Origin: Algoriphagus ornithinivorans
GTDB taxonomy: Bacteria; Bacteroidota; Bacteroidia; Cytophagales; Cyclobacteriaceae
Direction: 5' to 3'
DNA length: 64,000 bases
Assembly: GCF_900115305.1 (NCBI RefSeq)
Contig: NZ_FOVW01000002.1
Span: 124,001 to 188,000, forward strand
Below, one piece after another: positions 1 through 8,720 of this stretch. Positions within the stretch are counted from its first letter, which is position 1, and each line of letters opens with the position of its first letter. A program made the position numbers and the translations under genes. Under the pieces are notes generated by a model. The model did not search any database, was not told where the DNA came from, and worked only from the letters and a program-made list of their open reading frames with translations.

Positions 1-541
1 CAATGATTTCTCTACTTTCAGGAGCTGAGCGTTGCTGATTTCCCATTTGAACTACCTTATTGTATTTCTTCTGTAAGGCAATCAACAATTCTCCCTCTTT
101 TGGATTATGGGAGCATGGCTTTTCAACGTATACGTGTTTTCCTCTTTCCATTGCAAGCCATGTTCCAGGTGCATGCCAATGATCCGGAGTAGCATTGATC
201 AAAACATCCAAGTCCTTGTCCTCCAAAACCTTCATGATGTTCCCTTCCAATTTGGGCTGATAAGAAATATGCTTGGAAAAATTGCCTGCTGCTTTGGTCA
301 TTTGGCTTTGCATTACATCACAGAGGTATAGCAAATTTACATTGCTGGATTCCAAAGCGATTGGCTCGTAAAAAGCTCCCAATCTTCTTCCCAAACCAGC
401 AATGGCTACATTCAATCGTTCATTGGCACCAATGATTCTACCATAGGATTTGGCTGAAAAGCCCACAGCTCCCAAAGCCGATAAGCCTAGGGTGGCTGCC
501 GTGCTTTTCTTGATAAACTCTCTTCTATTTTGCTTGCTCAT
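1..541 (-). CDS. Gfo/Idh/MocA family oxidoreductase, exported, partial (C-terminus outside window)
   Basis: About 180 N-terminal residues are visible; the gene runs off the left edge. It starts with a twin-arginine type signal (RREFIKKSTAA at residues 6-16), followed by a Rossmann-type NAD(P)-binding stretch (NVAIAGLGRRLGAF), the TPDHWH segment and the EKPCSHNP motif characteristic of the Gfo/Idh/MocA family. Members oxidise or reduce sugars and sugar derivatives; Tat-exported versions in Bacteroidota often act on glycosides in the periplasm. The DUF1080 gene at 554 lies 12 bases upstream on the same strand, so the two are probably co-transcribed; a dehydrogenase making 3-keto sugars and a DUF1080 hydrolase acting on them is a plausible pairing, but this is inference. 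The family call is firm; the substrate is unknown. Confidence 0.9.
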   Translation of the reverse strand, partial: MSKQNRREFIKKSTAATLGLSALGAVGFSAKSYGRIIGANERLNVAIAGLGRRLGAFYEPIALESSNVNLLYLCDVMQSQMTKAAGNFSKHISYQPKLEGNIMKVLEDKDLDVLINATPDHWHAPGTWLAMERGKHVYVEKPCSHNPKEGELLIALQKKYNKVVQMGNQQRSAPESREII

Positions 542-553
542 GGTTTTTGGGTC

Positions 554-1939
554 TTAGTTCAATGTTTTGATTTTGATATTTTTAAAGCTGACTTCATCAC
601 CATGATCCTGCAAAAGGATATGGCCCTGCTCTGCCTCGCCAAAGTTTTCCCAGATTTTATACTTACTGATTGCCACAAGGTCTTTGTACTCCTGGGATCC
701 TCTGACATATTCTACTACTTTGATGCCGTTGAGATAATGTTCCACTTTATTATCAGGATGCACGACTATTCTACCCTTATTCCATTCTCCGATTGGCTTC
801 AAAAATCTTGGTTGCTTTTCTGCTTTGATCAAATCATACAAGGAAGCTAAGGTTCTGTTACCTTCTCTTCCCATTTTGGCATCAGGATGTCTTTCATCAT
901 CCAAAATCTGATATTCCAAGCCAATAGCTGAACCTGAATTTTCTTCCTTCAAAGTGACAAAATATTTCACTCCACTATTGGCTCCTTCTGTTAATTTGAA
1001 ATCAAAAGCTAAGTCAAAAGCACTAAACTCTTCCGTTGTCACGATGTCTCCTGCATGGGTAGACTCACCGCCACCTGAAGCAGCAATGGTTAATATTCCA
1101 TCAGTCACAGACCAACCGAAATCAGGGAAGCTGTCTTTATAGGCTCCAACCCATCCTTCTGAGTTTTGACCATTAAATAAAAGTCTCCAACCCTGAGTTT
1201 TTTCATAATCTGTCAACTCATTCAGACGGTTATTGACCACGAAAATGTCTTTGTTGAAAGGTTGAGGATCTAGGTTTTCTGTTTTGATCCTTACATTTCT
1301 GAAATAGGTTTTTCGACCTGCATCTTCTGGCTTTTGGATACTATGAACCTGAAGACCAACAAAACCGCTTTTATCCATATCATCCACTACGTAGGCGACT
1401 TCCTGTCCATTCAACCAGGTTTTGATTTCATCCCCAATTACTTCAATTCTATATTGATTGTATTCACCTAATTTGAAAGCTGATTTAGCTTCAGGATTGA
1501 GCTCCAAGGGATAAAGCCACCCTCTTCTGGCTTCATCATATATACCAGCTGACCAAGCTCGCTCGGTTGGGTCCGCCTCAATTTGGTAGCCGTATACTAA
1601 TCCTTTTCCGTCTCTGCCATCGGGATCAAATTGTCCTCTAGCCATCACTCCTGAATTGGAGGAAACATGCTCTACCTTAAGCTCTAGCTCAAGAATAAAA
1701 TCTCCGAATGTTTCCTCTGTGATTAAAAATGTATTGGGAGAGCCAGCAACTGCGGTTCCAATGATTTCGCCATTTTCTACAGCAAAAGAGGCTGTTCCGG
1801 CAACTGCCTTCCAACCGCTTAAATCTTCTCCATTAAATAGGTTTTTCCATCCATCCGCGTTTTCTTTTTCACCGGAAGAACATGAAAAAAGGAAAATACT
1901 ACTGAGAAGGGCAAGGGTGTAAATTGATTTTATCTTCAT
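554..1939 (-). CDS. DUF1080 (3-keto-disaccharide hydrolase-type) lipoprotein, two tandem domains
   Basis: The 461-residue product has a lipoprotein signal (hydrophobic run then LFSC, lipid-acceptor Cys at about 20), so it is likely anchored in an envelope membrane. Two DUF1080 concanavalin-like domains follow in tandem: one begins near residue 30 with GWKNLFNGEDLSGW, the second near residue 250 with GWRLLFNGQNSEGW. DUF1080 proteins of Bacteroidota are named 3-keto-disaccharide hydrolases because some members cleave glycosides oxidised at C3. The neighbouring Gfo/Idh/MocA gene fits such a route. The tandem arrangement is seen directly; which domain is catalytic cannot be read from the sequence. 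Confidence 0.88.
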   Translation of the reverse strand: MKIKSIYTLALLSSIFLFSCSSGEKENADGWKNLFNGEDLSGWKAVAGTASFAVENGEIIGTAVAGSPNTFLITEETFGDFILELELKVEHVSSNSGVMARGQFDPDGRDGKGLVYGYQIEADPTERAWSAGIYDEARRGWLYPLELNPEAKSAFKLGEYNQYRIEVIGDEIKTWLNGQEVAYVVDDMDKSGFVGLQVHSIQKPEDAGRKTYFRNVRIKTENLDPQPFNKDIFVVNNRLNELTDYEKTQGWRLLFNGQNSEGWVGAYKDSFPDFGWSVTDGILTIAASGGGESTHAGDIVTTEEFSAFDLAFDFKLTEGANSGVKYFVTLKEENSGSAIGLEYQILDDERHPDAKMGREGNRTLASLYDLIKAEKQPRFLKPIGEWNKGRIVVHPDNKVEHYLNGIKVVEYVRGSQEYKDLVAISKYKIWENFGEAEQGHILLQDHGDEVSFKNIKIKTLN

Positions 1940-2102
1940 GCAAAGTCTTGTTTATTCATTCTAAATTGAAAATTTCGAGGCTTAGGTACAAGCTGAGTCT
2001 GATGTAAGTTACGCAATCGTTTGCGAGTTTTACCTCTGATTTTACATGAGTAGCCTCCAAAATCTTCGAAGATCCTTTGGCCTGAAATCCCTACTTTTGT
2101 GT

Positions 2103-3263
2103 ATGCTTGATTTTAATGAAAGAAGAAAGGTCTTTATAACCTGCAAAGACCGATCAGTTACTTACCTGGAAAAAGAAGTAAGAGAGTTAGGTTTTGTTCC
2201 GGAATCTGTACAGAGAACAGGGATAGAACTTATTGCCAGTATGGAAGATTGCATGGATTTGAATCTTCACCTCAGAACAGCTTCTCACGTGCTCTTCGAA
2301 ATCAAGTCTTTTTATCTGCGTCATGCAGATGATATTTATCGCAGGGTAAAAGCTATCAATTGGGAGGAATACCTGGATGTGGATGGCTATTTCTCTATTA
2401 ATTCGGTGGCCGACAATGAAAGTGTCACTACTCCTTTGATCGTCAATGTTAAAATCAAAGACGCAATTGTAGATCGTTTCAGAGAAAAATTTGGAAGGAG
2501 ACCTGATTCTGGTTCAGAATTTAGTGGGGCGGTTTTTCAGATGTTCTGGAAGGAAACGCAAGCCACCTTATACATTAATACCTCTGGTGATACGCTTGCA
2601 AAGCATGGATATAGAAAGATTCCAGGCAAAGCCCCTATGATGGAGGATTTGGCAGCGGCTACTATTTATGCTACAGAATGGAATACGAGAGTACCTTTTA
2701 TCAATCCCATGTGCGGTTCAGGTACTTTGGCCATAGAAGCAGCACTGATGGCTACCAAAAGATATCCAGGTTTATATAGATCCCATTATGCCTTTATGTC
2801 AATTCTGGGTTATGATGAGTCTGCCTATCATGCTAAAATAAAGAAGTTGGAGGCCAAAATAGTGGAGGTTCCTGAGGTCAAGATTATAGCATCTGATATC
2901 TCATTACAAGCTATTTCGTTTGCGAAAGAAAATGCCATGACTGCCGGAGTGGATCATATGATTGATTTTCAGGTTTGTGATTTTGCGGAAACTGAGATTC
3001 CAGAGAAGCCAAGAGGCGTGATCATGTTTAATCCCGAATATGGCGAAAGGCTGGGAGAGGAGACGGAATTGGAGCAAACCTATCGCAGGATAGGAGATTT
3101 CATGAAACAAAAATGCGCGGGGTATCGTGGGTATATTTTTACCGGAAACCTTGAATTGGCCAAAAAAGTAGGACTAAAGGCCAGTAGAAGAATTGAGTTT
3201 TGGAATGGTACAATCGACTGTAGATTGCTGAAATACGATTTGTACGAGGGCAAACGGGATTAA
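2103..3263 (+). CDS. THUMP-domain class I SAM-dependent RNA methyltransferase (RlmL N-terminal type)
   Basis: The protein has an N-terminal ferredoxin-like/THUMP region (start FITCKDRSVTYLEKEV) and a C-terminal Rossmann methyltransferase with the SAM-binding stretch NPMCGSGTLAIEAAL and the catalytic NPEYGERLG motif, an N-P-x-Y form typical of RlmL-like N2-guanine methyltransferases. It probably modifies 23S rRNA in the cytoplasm. The ATG at 2103 is preferred because homologues start just before the THUMP region; an in-frame ATG at 2046 would add 19 residues with no recognisable match. It is a stand-alone gene on the plus strand, facing a terminator hairpin at 3288. Family confidence is high; the exact target base is not visible. 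Confidence 0.88.
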   Translation: MLDFNERRKVFITCKDRSVTYLEKEVRELGFVPESVQRTGIELIASMEDCMDLNLHLRTASHVLFEIKSFYLRHADDIYRRVKAINWEEYLDVDGYFSINSVADNESVTTPLIVNVKIKDAIVDRFREKFGRRPDSGSEFSGAVFQMFWKETQATLYINTSGDTLAKHGYRKIPGKAPMMEDLAAATIYATEWNTRVPFINPMCGSGTLAIEAALMATKRYPGLYRSHYAFMSILGYDESAYHAKIKKLEAKIVEVPEVKIIASDISLQAISFAKENAMTAGVDHMIDFQVCDFAETEIPEKPRGVIMFNPEYGERLGEETELEQTYRRIGDFMKQKCAGYRGYIFTGNLELAKKVGLKASRRIEFWNGTIDCRLLKYDLYEGKRD

Positions 3264-3287
3264 GGGAAGTAAGAAAGATAAAGTCAG

Positions 3288-3324
3288 AAAGCTGAAAAGA
3301 GTGAATGGTCTCTTTCAGCTTTTT
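3288..3324. terminator. Rho-independent terminator, probably bidirectional
   Basis: The arm AAAGCTGAAAAGAG (with one bulged A) pairs with CTCTTTCAGCTTT across a short loop, followed by a T run on the plus strand. It sits between two converging genes: the RNA methyltransferase ending at 3263 and the DUF4301 gene ending at 3343. Confidence 0.7.
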
Positions 3325-3342
3325 AACTTCAAACTTCAGCCT

Positions 3343-4854
3343 TTATTGGTGTTCGTCTCTGAGTAGATCATTGACTGTTTTCACCGGGTTGAAAGTGATC
3401 AAAGGAACTTCAACGAACAAGGTATTCCAGCCTGCCATAGCCCCGTTCCATAAACCAGGTAATTCCAGTGCCTTCAGTTCTCTTCCACTTTTTGACTTCT
3501 CTGTGATGAATCCGGTTTTCATGTCTCTGTATTTCAAAAGATCAAATTCTTCTCCTTTGAAATTCCGGGTACCACAAACCAAATCCACTGGATTGAAGTG
3601 AGTTGCAGCCTGAAAATGCTTTTTTGACTCTGGGTCAGAAAGATCGATTTGGGCAGTTTCTAGAATTTGTAGGGATTGGCTTCCGTCTTTTTCCAAGACC
3701 CAGAAAGGTCCACCTCCAGGTTCTCCAGTATTTTTCACCATGCCACAGACACGGATCGGTCGATTGAGCTTTCCTTTCAGAAAATTGGCTCTCTCCATCA
3801 AAGGCTGGTTTTCAAACTCATTAGGAAGCTTTGCTCCCAATACTTCAGTGAAGACATTTTTTGCTTTTTTCAATGACTCATCAGATATCTCCTGACTAAA
3901 CTCTTTTAAAGCTTCAAAAACTTTCTCCTGGATTTCCAACAATAGCCCTCCAATGGCCATTTTGTAGGTTTTTGTATCTGACTTAAGGCGGTCAGGAACT
4001 ACATTGTCAATGTTTTTGATGAAAATAAGGTCAGCAGAAATATCATTTAGATTTTCCAATAAAGCACCGTGACCGGCTGGACGGAACAAAATGGATCCAT
4101 CTTCTTCAAGGAATGGCTCATTATCCATCGAGACGGCAATGGTGTCAGTTGATTTTTTCTGCTGTGAATAAGTTACCTCGTATTTAAGCCCTGTTTTGGA
4201 CTCTAATTTTGGTACTATGCTTTCTATTTCCTTTCGGAATTTTTCTTCATGTTCCGGCGAAACGGTAAAGTGAATTTTGACAAGTTTACCTTTTCCCACT
4301 GCATATTGTGAGCCCTCGATCAAGTGCTCATAAGCAGGTGTCCTTGCTTCAGATTCGTATTGATGGAATTTTAAAAGCCCTTTGGGAAGGTTTCCATAAC
4401 CTAGTCCAGAGTCTTCTAGAAGCGTACCTACTATTTCTTTATAATCATTTCTATCGAGACAATCAGCAATCGAAGTGTTCTTTTCTTTCAATGCCGCATT
4501 CAAATCATCATAGAAAGCGAATTTTTCGATTTTGTCTATGAACTTCTGCACAAAAGCCGATTTGCTCAAGTCACCATCTCCATCCAAAAAGGAGAAGAGG
4601 TCTTTAAACATCCTGGATGCAGCGCCTGAAGCAGGAACAAACTTCACTACTTCTATAGATGCTGCTTTTTTGGGATAAGTTTCTACAAAATGCTTCAATT
4701 GATCATTCGAAAGCACCTGAATGCCATCCTGTGGAGTTGCTGGGCCTGTTATTTTCAAATAAGGAAAGCCATCCTTAAAGTTTGAAATTTGCTCCGCTAC
4801 TGTATCAGGATCCATTCCTTGGGCAATAATTTTGTCTTTCAACAGGGTATCCAT
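3343..4854 (-). CDS. DUF4301 family protein
   Basis: This 503-residue soluble protein has the DUF4301 signature near its N-terminus (KFVPASGAASRMFKDL, about residues 70-85) and a later segment ILFRPAGHGALLENLN. DUF4301 is common in Bacteroidota and is thought to be related to nucleotidyltransferases; the Gly-Ala-Ser-rich GAASRMFK stretch resembles a nucleotide-binding loop, but no reaction is established. There is no signal peptide or membrane segment. It appears monocistronic, tail to tail with the RNA methyltransferase. Family assignment is confident; function is unknown. Confidence 0.82.
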   Translation of the reverse strand: MDTLLKDKIIAQGMDPDTVAEQISNFKDGFPYLKITGPATPQDGIQVLSNDQLKHFVETYPKKAASIEVVKFVPASGAASRMFKDLFSFLDGDGDLSKSAFVQKFIDKIEKFAFYDDLNAALKEKNTSIADCLDRNDYKEIVGTLLEDSGLGYGNLPKGLLKFHQYESEARTPAYEHLIEGSQYAVGKGKLVKIHFTVSPEHEEKFRKEIESIVPKLESKTGLKYEVTYSQQKKSTDTIAVSMDNEPFLEEDGSILFRPAGHGALLENLNDISADLIFIKNIDNVVPDRLKSDTKTYKMAIGGLLLEIQEKVFEALKEFSQEISDESLKKAKNVFTEVLGAKLPNEFENQPLMERANFLKGKLNRPIRVCGMVKNTGEPGGGPFWVLEKDGSQSLQILETAQIDLSDPESKKHFQAATHFNPVDLVCGTRNFKGEEFDLLKYRDMKTGFITEKSKSGRELKALELPGLWNGAMAGWNTLFVEVPLITFNPVKTVNDLLRDEHQ

Positions 4855-4970
4855 GTGGTCTTAGGGTTAATGGTAAAAACTGTAATTTAACAGGTCGGAG
4901 GGCATCACTCAAATTTCAAGAGGAATTTATTAAGAAGTGATGTTGATTTTTTTCCGTGTAGGCTTAAAAT

Positions 4971-5846
4971 TTAAACTTCGGAAACGAGCTGGAAACGAAT
5001 TTTTTGACCTGGAGCCTTTTGAGCTATAACTCTCAGGTCCTTTTCATCAATTTGTAAAACTCTTGGATAACCTCCTGTTACTTGCGCATCTTGCTGCAAT
5101 ACCAATAGTTTTCCACCCGAAGTCAATTGAATGGTTCCCGGATAAACAGGAGCAGTTAGAATATCTGAGATTTGATTGGAGACCAATTCTTCCAGTTGGA
5201 TTGCCATCGTATTTTTCATAATTGAAATATGGAAATCCCTGGATAGAAGCATCTTTTGTTCGTTGGGATCCAACAAGTACCACTCCGGACCAGGGTAAAC
5301 CCTGATTTCTTCTTTTTCCAAATAGCTATTATCCCATTTAGGATGTGAAAAAGTAGTTTTTACCGGGTTTGAGAGGTTGGTGAAAAATGGAATTTTTGCT
5401 CCTTTTGTAATAGATGCAGCATCTGTGATGCCGTTTAGTTGACTTCTGGAACCTAAGATCTCTTGGGTTTGAAATCCTCCCCGAATTCCCAAATAAATTA
5501 AAGAACCGCGCAGAAATTTTCCTATTTCTAAAAGATCACCTTCTTGAATCTCTATAACTCCAATACAGGCTATATTTTTCCCATTGAGCTTGATGGTAGA
5601 TAAAGCACCTGAAATACAAATTTGACAGGCTTGCTCAAACTGTAATTTCAATCCAGGTTGTTGGATTTCCAGTTGGGCGTCTCCAGGTGAATTTTTAAGT
5701 AAATGATTATTCCATAAAAAAGCTTCCAAATCTCCCGGACCTGATTGTGGTACACCAAATTGGACTAAGCCTGTTCTTCCTAAATCCCTGATTTTCGTTC
5801 CCGGACCTGTTTGAATTAGATTCAAATAAGCTATATCCTTGATCAT
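4971..5846 (-). CDS. pxpC: 5-oxoprolinase subunit PxpC (biotin-dependent carboxyltransferase-like)
   Basis: The 291-residue protein belongs to the KipA/allophanate hydrolase subunit 2-like family: it opens with a GPGTKIRDLGRTGLVQFGVP segment and has the family's GIRGGFQT and GGYPRVLQI motifs. Together with PxpA and PxpB it forms the ATP-dependent 5-oxoprolinase that opens pyroglutamate to glutamate. It is the last gene of the pxpA-pxpB-pxpC operon; its ATG overlaps the pxpB stop in an ATGA arrangement (5843-5846), implying coupled translation. The length is slightly short for the family (usually about 300-330 residues) but the C-terminus looks intact. Confidence 0.9.
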   Translation of the reverse strand: MIKDIAYLNLIQTGPGTKIRDLGRTGLVQFGVPQSGPGDLEAFLWNNHLLKNSPGDAQLEIQQPGLKLQFEQACQICISGALSTIKLNGKNIACIGVIEIQEGDLLEIGKFLRGSLIYLGIRGGFQTQEILGSRSQLNGITDAASITKGAKIPFFTNLSNPVKTTFSHPKWDNSYLEKEEIRVYPGPEWYLLDPNEQKMLLSRDFHISIMKNTMAIQLEELVSNQISDILTAPVYPGTIQLTSGGKLLVLQQDAQVTGGYPRVLQIDEKDLRVIAQKAPGQKIRFQLVSEV

Positions 5847-6541
5847 ACCTGTTCCGGATGTTTTGGATTTCGTTTCAAGCGCTCATATTCTGATTCAGAA
5901 ATAGGATTAAACTGAATCAGGTCACCTGCTTTTCCCCAAACTGGTGGGATAGAAGAGGGAGTAAAAAAAGGAATAGGGCTCCTTCCTATGATATGCCAGC
6001 CACCGGGGGATTCCAGAGGATAAACACCTGTTTGATCTCCTCCAATGGCCACAGAGCCTGAAGGAATGCTACGGTCTGGTATGGATTTTCTGGGAGTAGA
6101 AAGTATGGGGTCTAAACCTGAGAGATACATAAACCCAGGTAAAAAACCATAGAAGAAAATCCTATAATTGGCTTGGCTATGCAGTTGAACAATTTCCTCC
6201 TCTGACATTTTTTTTTCTGAAGCCAAATTGAGAAGGTCTTTCCCAAATTGGCCTCCGTAACATACGGGAATTTTCCAAACCGTATCTGAAAGAGTAGCTC
6301 TTTGAGTGGAGGTAGTTTTAATCAGCTTTTGAAACTGATCTTCGGGAAATTGATTTTTCCACTTAACGACAATTGATTGATAGGCTACCCTCAAATCATC
6401 TATTTCATTTCCCAGATCTTTTAGCAGGGATTTTTCTAATGATAATCTCTTAATCAAAAGAGAATCACTTACTTGTTCGGACCATTTTATTTCGGTGTAT
6501 TGTGGACCAATTTGAAAAACTGAAGGAGTCAATTCCACCAT
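5843..6541 (-). CDS. pxpB: 5-oxoprolinase subunit PxpB (KipI family)
   Basis: The 232-residue protein shows the KipI/allophanate hydrolase subunit 1 pattern: VCYGGQFGKDL, the FFYGFLPGFMYLSGLDP segment, PRKSIPDRSIPSGSVAIGG and the GGWHIIGRSP motif near the C-terminus. In 5-oxoprolinase it works with PxpC and PxpA to hydrolyse pyroglutamate; older names describe it as a kinase inhibitor homologue. It overlaps pxpA by 13 bases and pxpC by 4, so the three genes are one operon. All conserved stretches are present. Confidence 0.92.
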   Translation of the reverse strand: MVELTPSVFQIGPQYTEIKWSEQVSDSLLIKRLSLEKSLLKDLGNEIDDLRVAYQSIVVKWKNQFPEDQFQKLIKTTSTQRATLSDTVWKIPVCYGGQFGKDLLNLASEKKMSEEEIVQLHSQANYRIFFYGFLPGFMYLSGLDPILSTPRKSIPDRSIPSGSVAIGGDQTGVYPLESPGGWHIIGRSPIPFFTPSSIPPVWGKAGDLIQFNPISESEYERLKRNPKHPEQV

Positions 6542-7251
6542 TTCTTCCTGATTTTCGGTAAAAAATTCAATAATCCGGGGTTATCTCCGTGAAAACAAAG
6601 TGTATCAGCAGGAACCGAAATCATGGTTCCATTGACCGTTTGGATTTTGCCTGAGTTCAATATGGGTTCTAAGTGTTTTTCAACAGAATCATACTTTGTT
6701 AAAAGAGAGTCTGCCTCTGATCTAGGCCTTAATTTTAGATCTTCCCCATAAGTACGGTCGCCGAAAATTTCTCTTTTGATAGCCAATCCAGCCAATTTTG
6801 CTGCCTTTTCCATCTCTGAACCCGGTGGAACAAAGACGGTGGTTTCAGGAAGGTTTTCGATCAAAAAGTGGCAAAGTAATTCCGCTAATCTGGAATCTTT
6901 GGCTGCATCATTATACAAAGCTCCATGAAACTTGATATGATCTAATTCAAGTCGGGTATTTTGCCTTACGGATTCGAATAATTCCAATTGACTGGCTAAG
7001 GCATCGATTAGATATTCATCAGAAATATCCATGGATTTCCTGCCGAAATTTTCCAGATCAGGATAGGAGGGATGTGCACCTGCTGCTTTCCCGAATTTTT
7101 CACATAGAGAAAGTGTGTGGGCAATGGTACTCTGATCCCCAAAATGCCCTCCGCAGGCTATGCTGGCTGCATCAATCAAGGGAATGATTTGGGCTTCATT
7201 TTCTACCCCTTCACCTAAATCACAGTTGATCTGAATTTTGGCTTTTTCCAT
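6529..7251 (-). CDS. pxpA: 5-oxoprolinase subunit PxpA (LamB/YcsF family)
   Basis: This 240-residue member of the LamB/YcsF family starts with the diagnostic INCDLGEGVENEAQIIPLID and continues with ASIACGGHFGDQ, AAGAHPSYPDLENFGR and VKFHGALYND-like segments (here IKFHGALYND). The fold is a polysaccharide-deacetylase-like barrel. It is the first gene of the pxpABC operon and supplies the third subunit of 5-oxoprolinase, which recycles the pyroglutamate formed by damage to glutamine and glutathione precursors. Start and length match the family. Confidence 0.93.
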   Translation of the reverse strand: MEKAKIQINCDLGEGVENEAQIIPLIDAASIACGGHFGDQSTIAHTLSLCEKFGKAAGAHPSYPDLENFGRKSMDISDEYLIDALASQLELFESVRQNTRLELDHIKFHGALYNDAAKDSRLAELLCHFLIENLPETTVFVPPGSEMEKAAKLAGLAIKREIFGDRTYGEDLKLRPRSEADSLLTKYDSVEKHLEPILNSGKIQTVNGTMISVPADTLCFHGDNPGLLNFLPKIRKKWWN

Positions 7252-7298
7252 ATTCTAAATTAAGAAAGAAAACAGGAAAAGATTCATTTATCCTCAAA

Positions 7299-7329
7299 TT
7301 GACATCCTTAGAGCTGTTTTTTAACTTTG
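7299..7329 (+). promoter_or_regulatory. Bacteroidota-type promoter of the THX gene
   Basis: A TTG at 7299-7301 is followed after 20 bases by TAACTTTG at 7322-7329, matching the phylum's -33 TTG / -7 TAnnTTTG consensus. It lies 29 bases before the THX start codon, giving a leader of roughly 22 bases. Confidence 0.6.
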
Positions 7330-7357
7330 AGTATCTTTTAACTTAAACCTGAAAATT

Positions 7358-7483
7358 ATGGGAAAAGGAGATTTGAAATCTAGACGAGGAAAAATCAATC
7401 GTGGAACTTTCGGAGCAAGCAGACCCAAAAAAGAGGCCAATCGTCAGACCAGAAAGGCCAAAATGGGTTTGGATAAAAAGTAA
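7358..7483 (+). CDS. 30S ribosomal protein THX
   Basis: This 41-residue, strongly basic protein starts MGKGDLKSRRGKINRGTFG and continues SRPKK, the signature of the THX family, a small peptide bound in the head of the 30S subunit in Thermus and widespread in Bacteroidota. It lies alone between a consensus promoter (7299-7329) and a strong terminator (7497-7525), divergent from pxpA, so it forms its own transcription unit. It is easily missed because of its size, but coding sequence, promoter and terminator all agree. Confidence 0.92.
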   Translation: MGKGDLKSRRGKINRGTFGASRPKKEANRQTRKAKMGLDKK

Positions 7484-7496
7484 AGCATTGATCAAT

Positions 7497-7525
7497 AAAA
7501 GAGGGTTTTGGCCCTCTTTTTTATT
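7497..7525. terminator. Rho-independent terminator after THX
   Basis: AAAAGAGGG (7497-7505) pairs with CCCTCTTTT (7512-7520) across a six-base loop and is followed by more T residues. It also serves the converging minus-strand gene ending at 7521, since the upstream A run gives a T run on the other strand. Confidence 0.85.
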
Positions 7526-8072
7526 TTTCATGTGACCTAATATAATGTAGCTGAGGTACTTTTTCTACGAAAATTTGGCTGGAGATACATTGGAATTTTA
7601 GCATTTGATCAAGAGGTCCGAATAATGAGATTCCTTCTCCCAAAATCACAGGAATTTGGGTTATTATTATTTCATCGATTAGGTCTTCTTTGAGAAAACT
7701 TTGAATAGTTTTACCCCCATCGATGTATAAACTCAAGTGACCATTCGAATGAATATCCTTCAGCACATCCCTCAAAATTCCTTGGACCAGAAAAACTTTG
7801 TCTTGGAGCTCTTTTGGAATTTGTTTGAGCGTGGTACTCATGACATAAACAGGCTTTTCGTATGGCCAAGGAATGTCAAAACCCAGTACTGTTTCAAAAG
7901 TATGCCTTCCCATCACAAGTGCATCCACGCTTTGCATGAAAGCTGCGTAGCCGGAATCGACTGTGTTGAGTTCCGGAACTGATTCCAAAAAGTCTATTCC
8001 GCCGTTTTTATCCGCAATAAAGCCATCCATGCTTGTAGCAATGAATACCTTGTTTTTTGCCTTTTCTACCAT
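7521..8072 (-). CDS. Dihydrofolate reductase family protein (RibD C-terminal-like)
   Basis: The 183-residue protein matches the RibD_C/DHFR-like fold: N-terminal VFIATSMDGFIADKNGGIDFL, central DALVMGRHTFETVLGF, PVYVMSTTL, and C-terminal LYIDGGKTIQSFL followed by IPVILGEGISLFG. Such proteins are NADPH-dependent reductases distinct from the folate enzyme; the small-molecule substrate is not known. It follows a YdeI-like gene by four bases (8077), so the two are probably co-transcribed. No signal peptide is present. Confidence 0.87.
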   Translation of the reverse strand: MVEKAKNKVFIATSMDGFIADKNGGIDFLESVPELNTVDSGYAAFMQSVDALVMGRHTFETVLGFDIPWPYEKPVYVMSTTLKQIPKELQDKVFLVQGILRDVLKDIHSNGHLSLYIDGGKTIQSFLKEDLIDEIIITQIPVILGEGISLFGPLDQMLKFQCISSQIFVEKVPQLHYIRSHEK

Positions 8073-8076
8073 GAAA

Positions 8077-8586
8077 TTAAAGATTATTATAATATTTGAT
8101 CCACTCGTTTAATTGCTTAAAATCCAATTGCCCTTTGGCTAATTTCAGATGATGCATGATTGCAAGGGATTTTTTCATTCTACTTTCCGGATTTTTAACT
8201 TTAGTCACCAAGTAAATCAGTGATCTTTGTTTCCCGGGAGTAAGTGATTTAAAGAAAGCACTGCCTTCTTCATCCTGATCCATCAATACCAAAAATTCCT
8301 CAGGAACTTCATGTCCATATTCACTTAAGTCCCGCTCGATTTGGATAGTTGCCTTTTTGTTCTCATCCAAATCAAGTTTTTTGCGGAGCTCTTGATTGAT
8401 AAGGATATACCAGCATTCTTTTGCTTTCATCAAAGCCATATGAAAAGAATCACTTTCGTTAATCTTTACTAGCACTCTTCTGTGATTTTTATCCATCATT
8501 TGCTCGGCAATTACATCTGGAACCGGAAAATGATAGTGCCAATGATTGAAATCAAATTTACCTAGCCGACTTTCAAAATTGAGCAT
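8077..8586 (-). CDS. YdeI/OmpD-associated family protein with DUF1905 domain
   Basis: From the ATG at 8586 the product has 169 residues. The first part (about residues 1-95) is a DUF1905 beta-barrel-like domain with HYHFPVPDVIAEQM and HMALMKAKECWYILIN; the C-terminal part contains the YdeI-type helix pair with FFKSLTPGKQRSLIYLV and a VKNPESRMKKSL stretch. A GTG at 8634 could extend the reading frame by 16 residues, but the ATG is better placed before the conserved domain. The family is widespread and sometimes labelled bacteriocin-protection proteins; no reaction is known. It is followed at four bases by the DHFR-like gene. Confidence 0.8.
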   Translation of the reverse strand: MLNFESRLGKFDFNHWHYHFPVPDVIAEQMMDKNHRRVLVKINESDSFHMALMKAKECWYILINQELRKKLDLDENKKATIQIERDLSEYGHEVPEEFLVLMDQDEEGSAFFKSLTPGKQRSLIYLVTKVKNPESRMKKSLAIMHHLKLAKGQLDFKQLNEWIKYYNNL

Positions 8587-8720
8587 TCTTTTTCTTATCA
8601 CGATAATAATTGATTTAGCTTTTTCAGCTTTCACTCCGAATCTAGGTCAAGGAAATAAGATTAAATTCTCCTTTTTTCAAAAGAAAATTGATTACTTGTA
8701 AGAGTCAAAATTTTAGAAAT

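Noticed and set aside
530..850. 106-residue plus-strand frame inside the DUF1080 gene
   Set aside because: It is antisense to a well-supported gene and has no recognisable domain.
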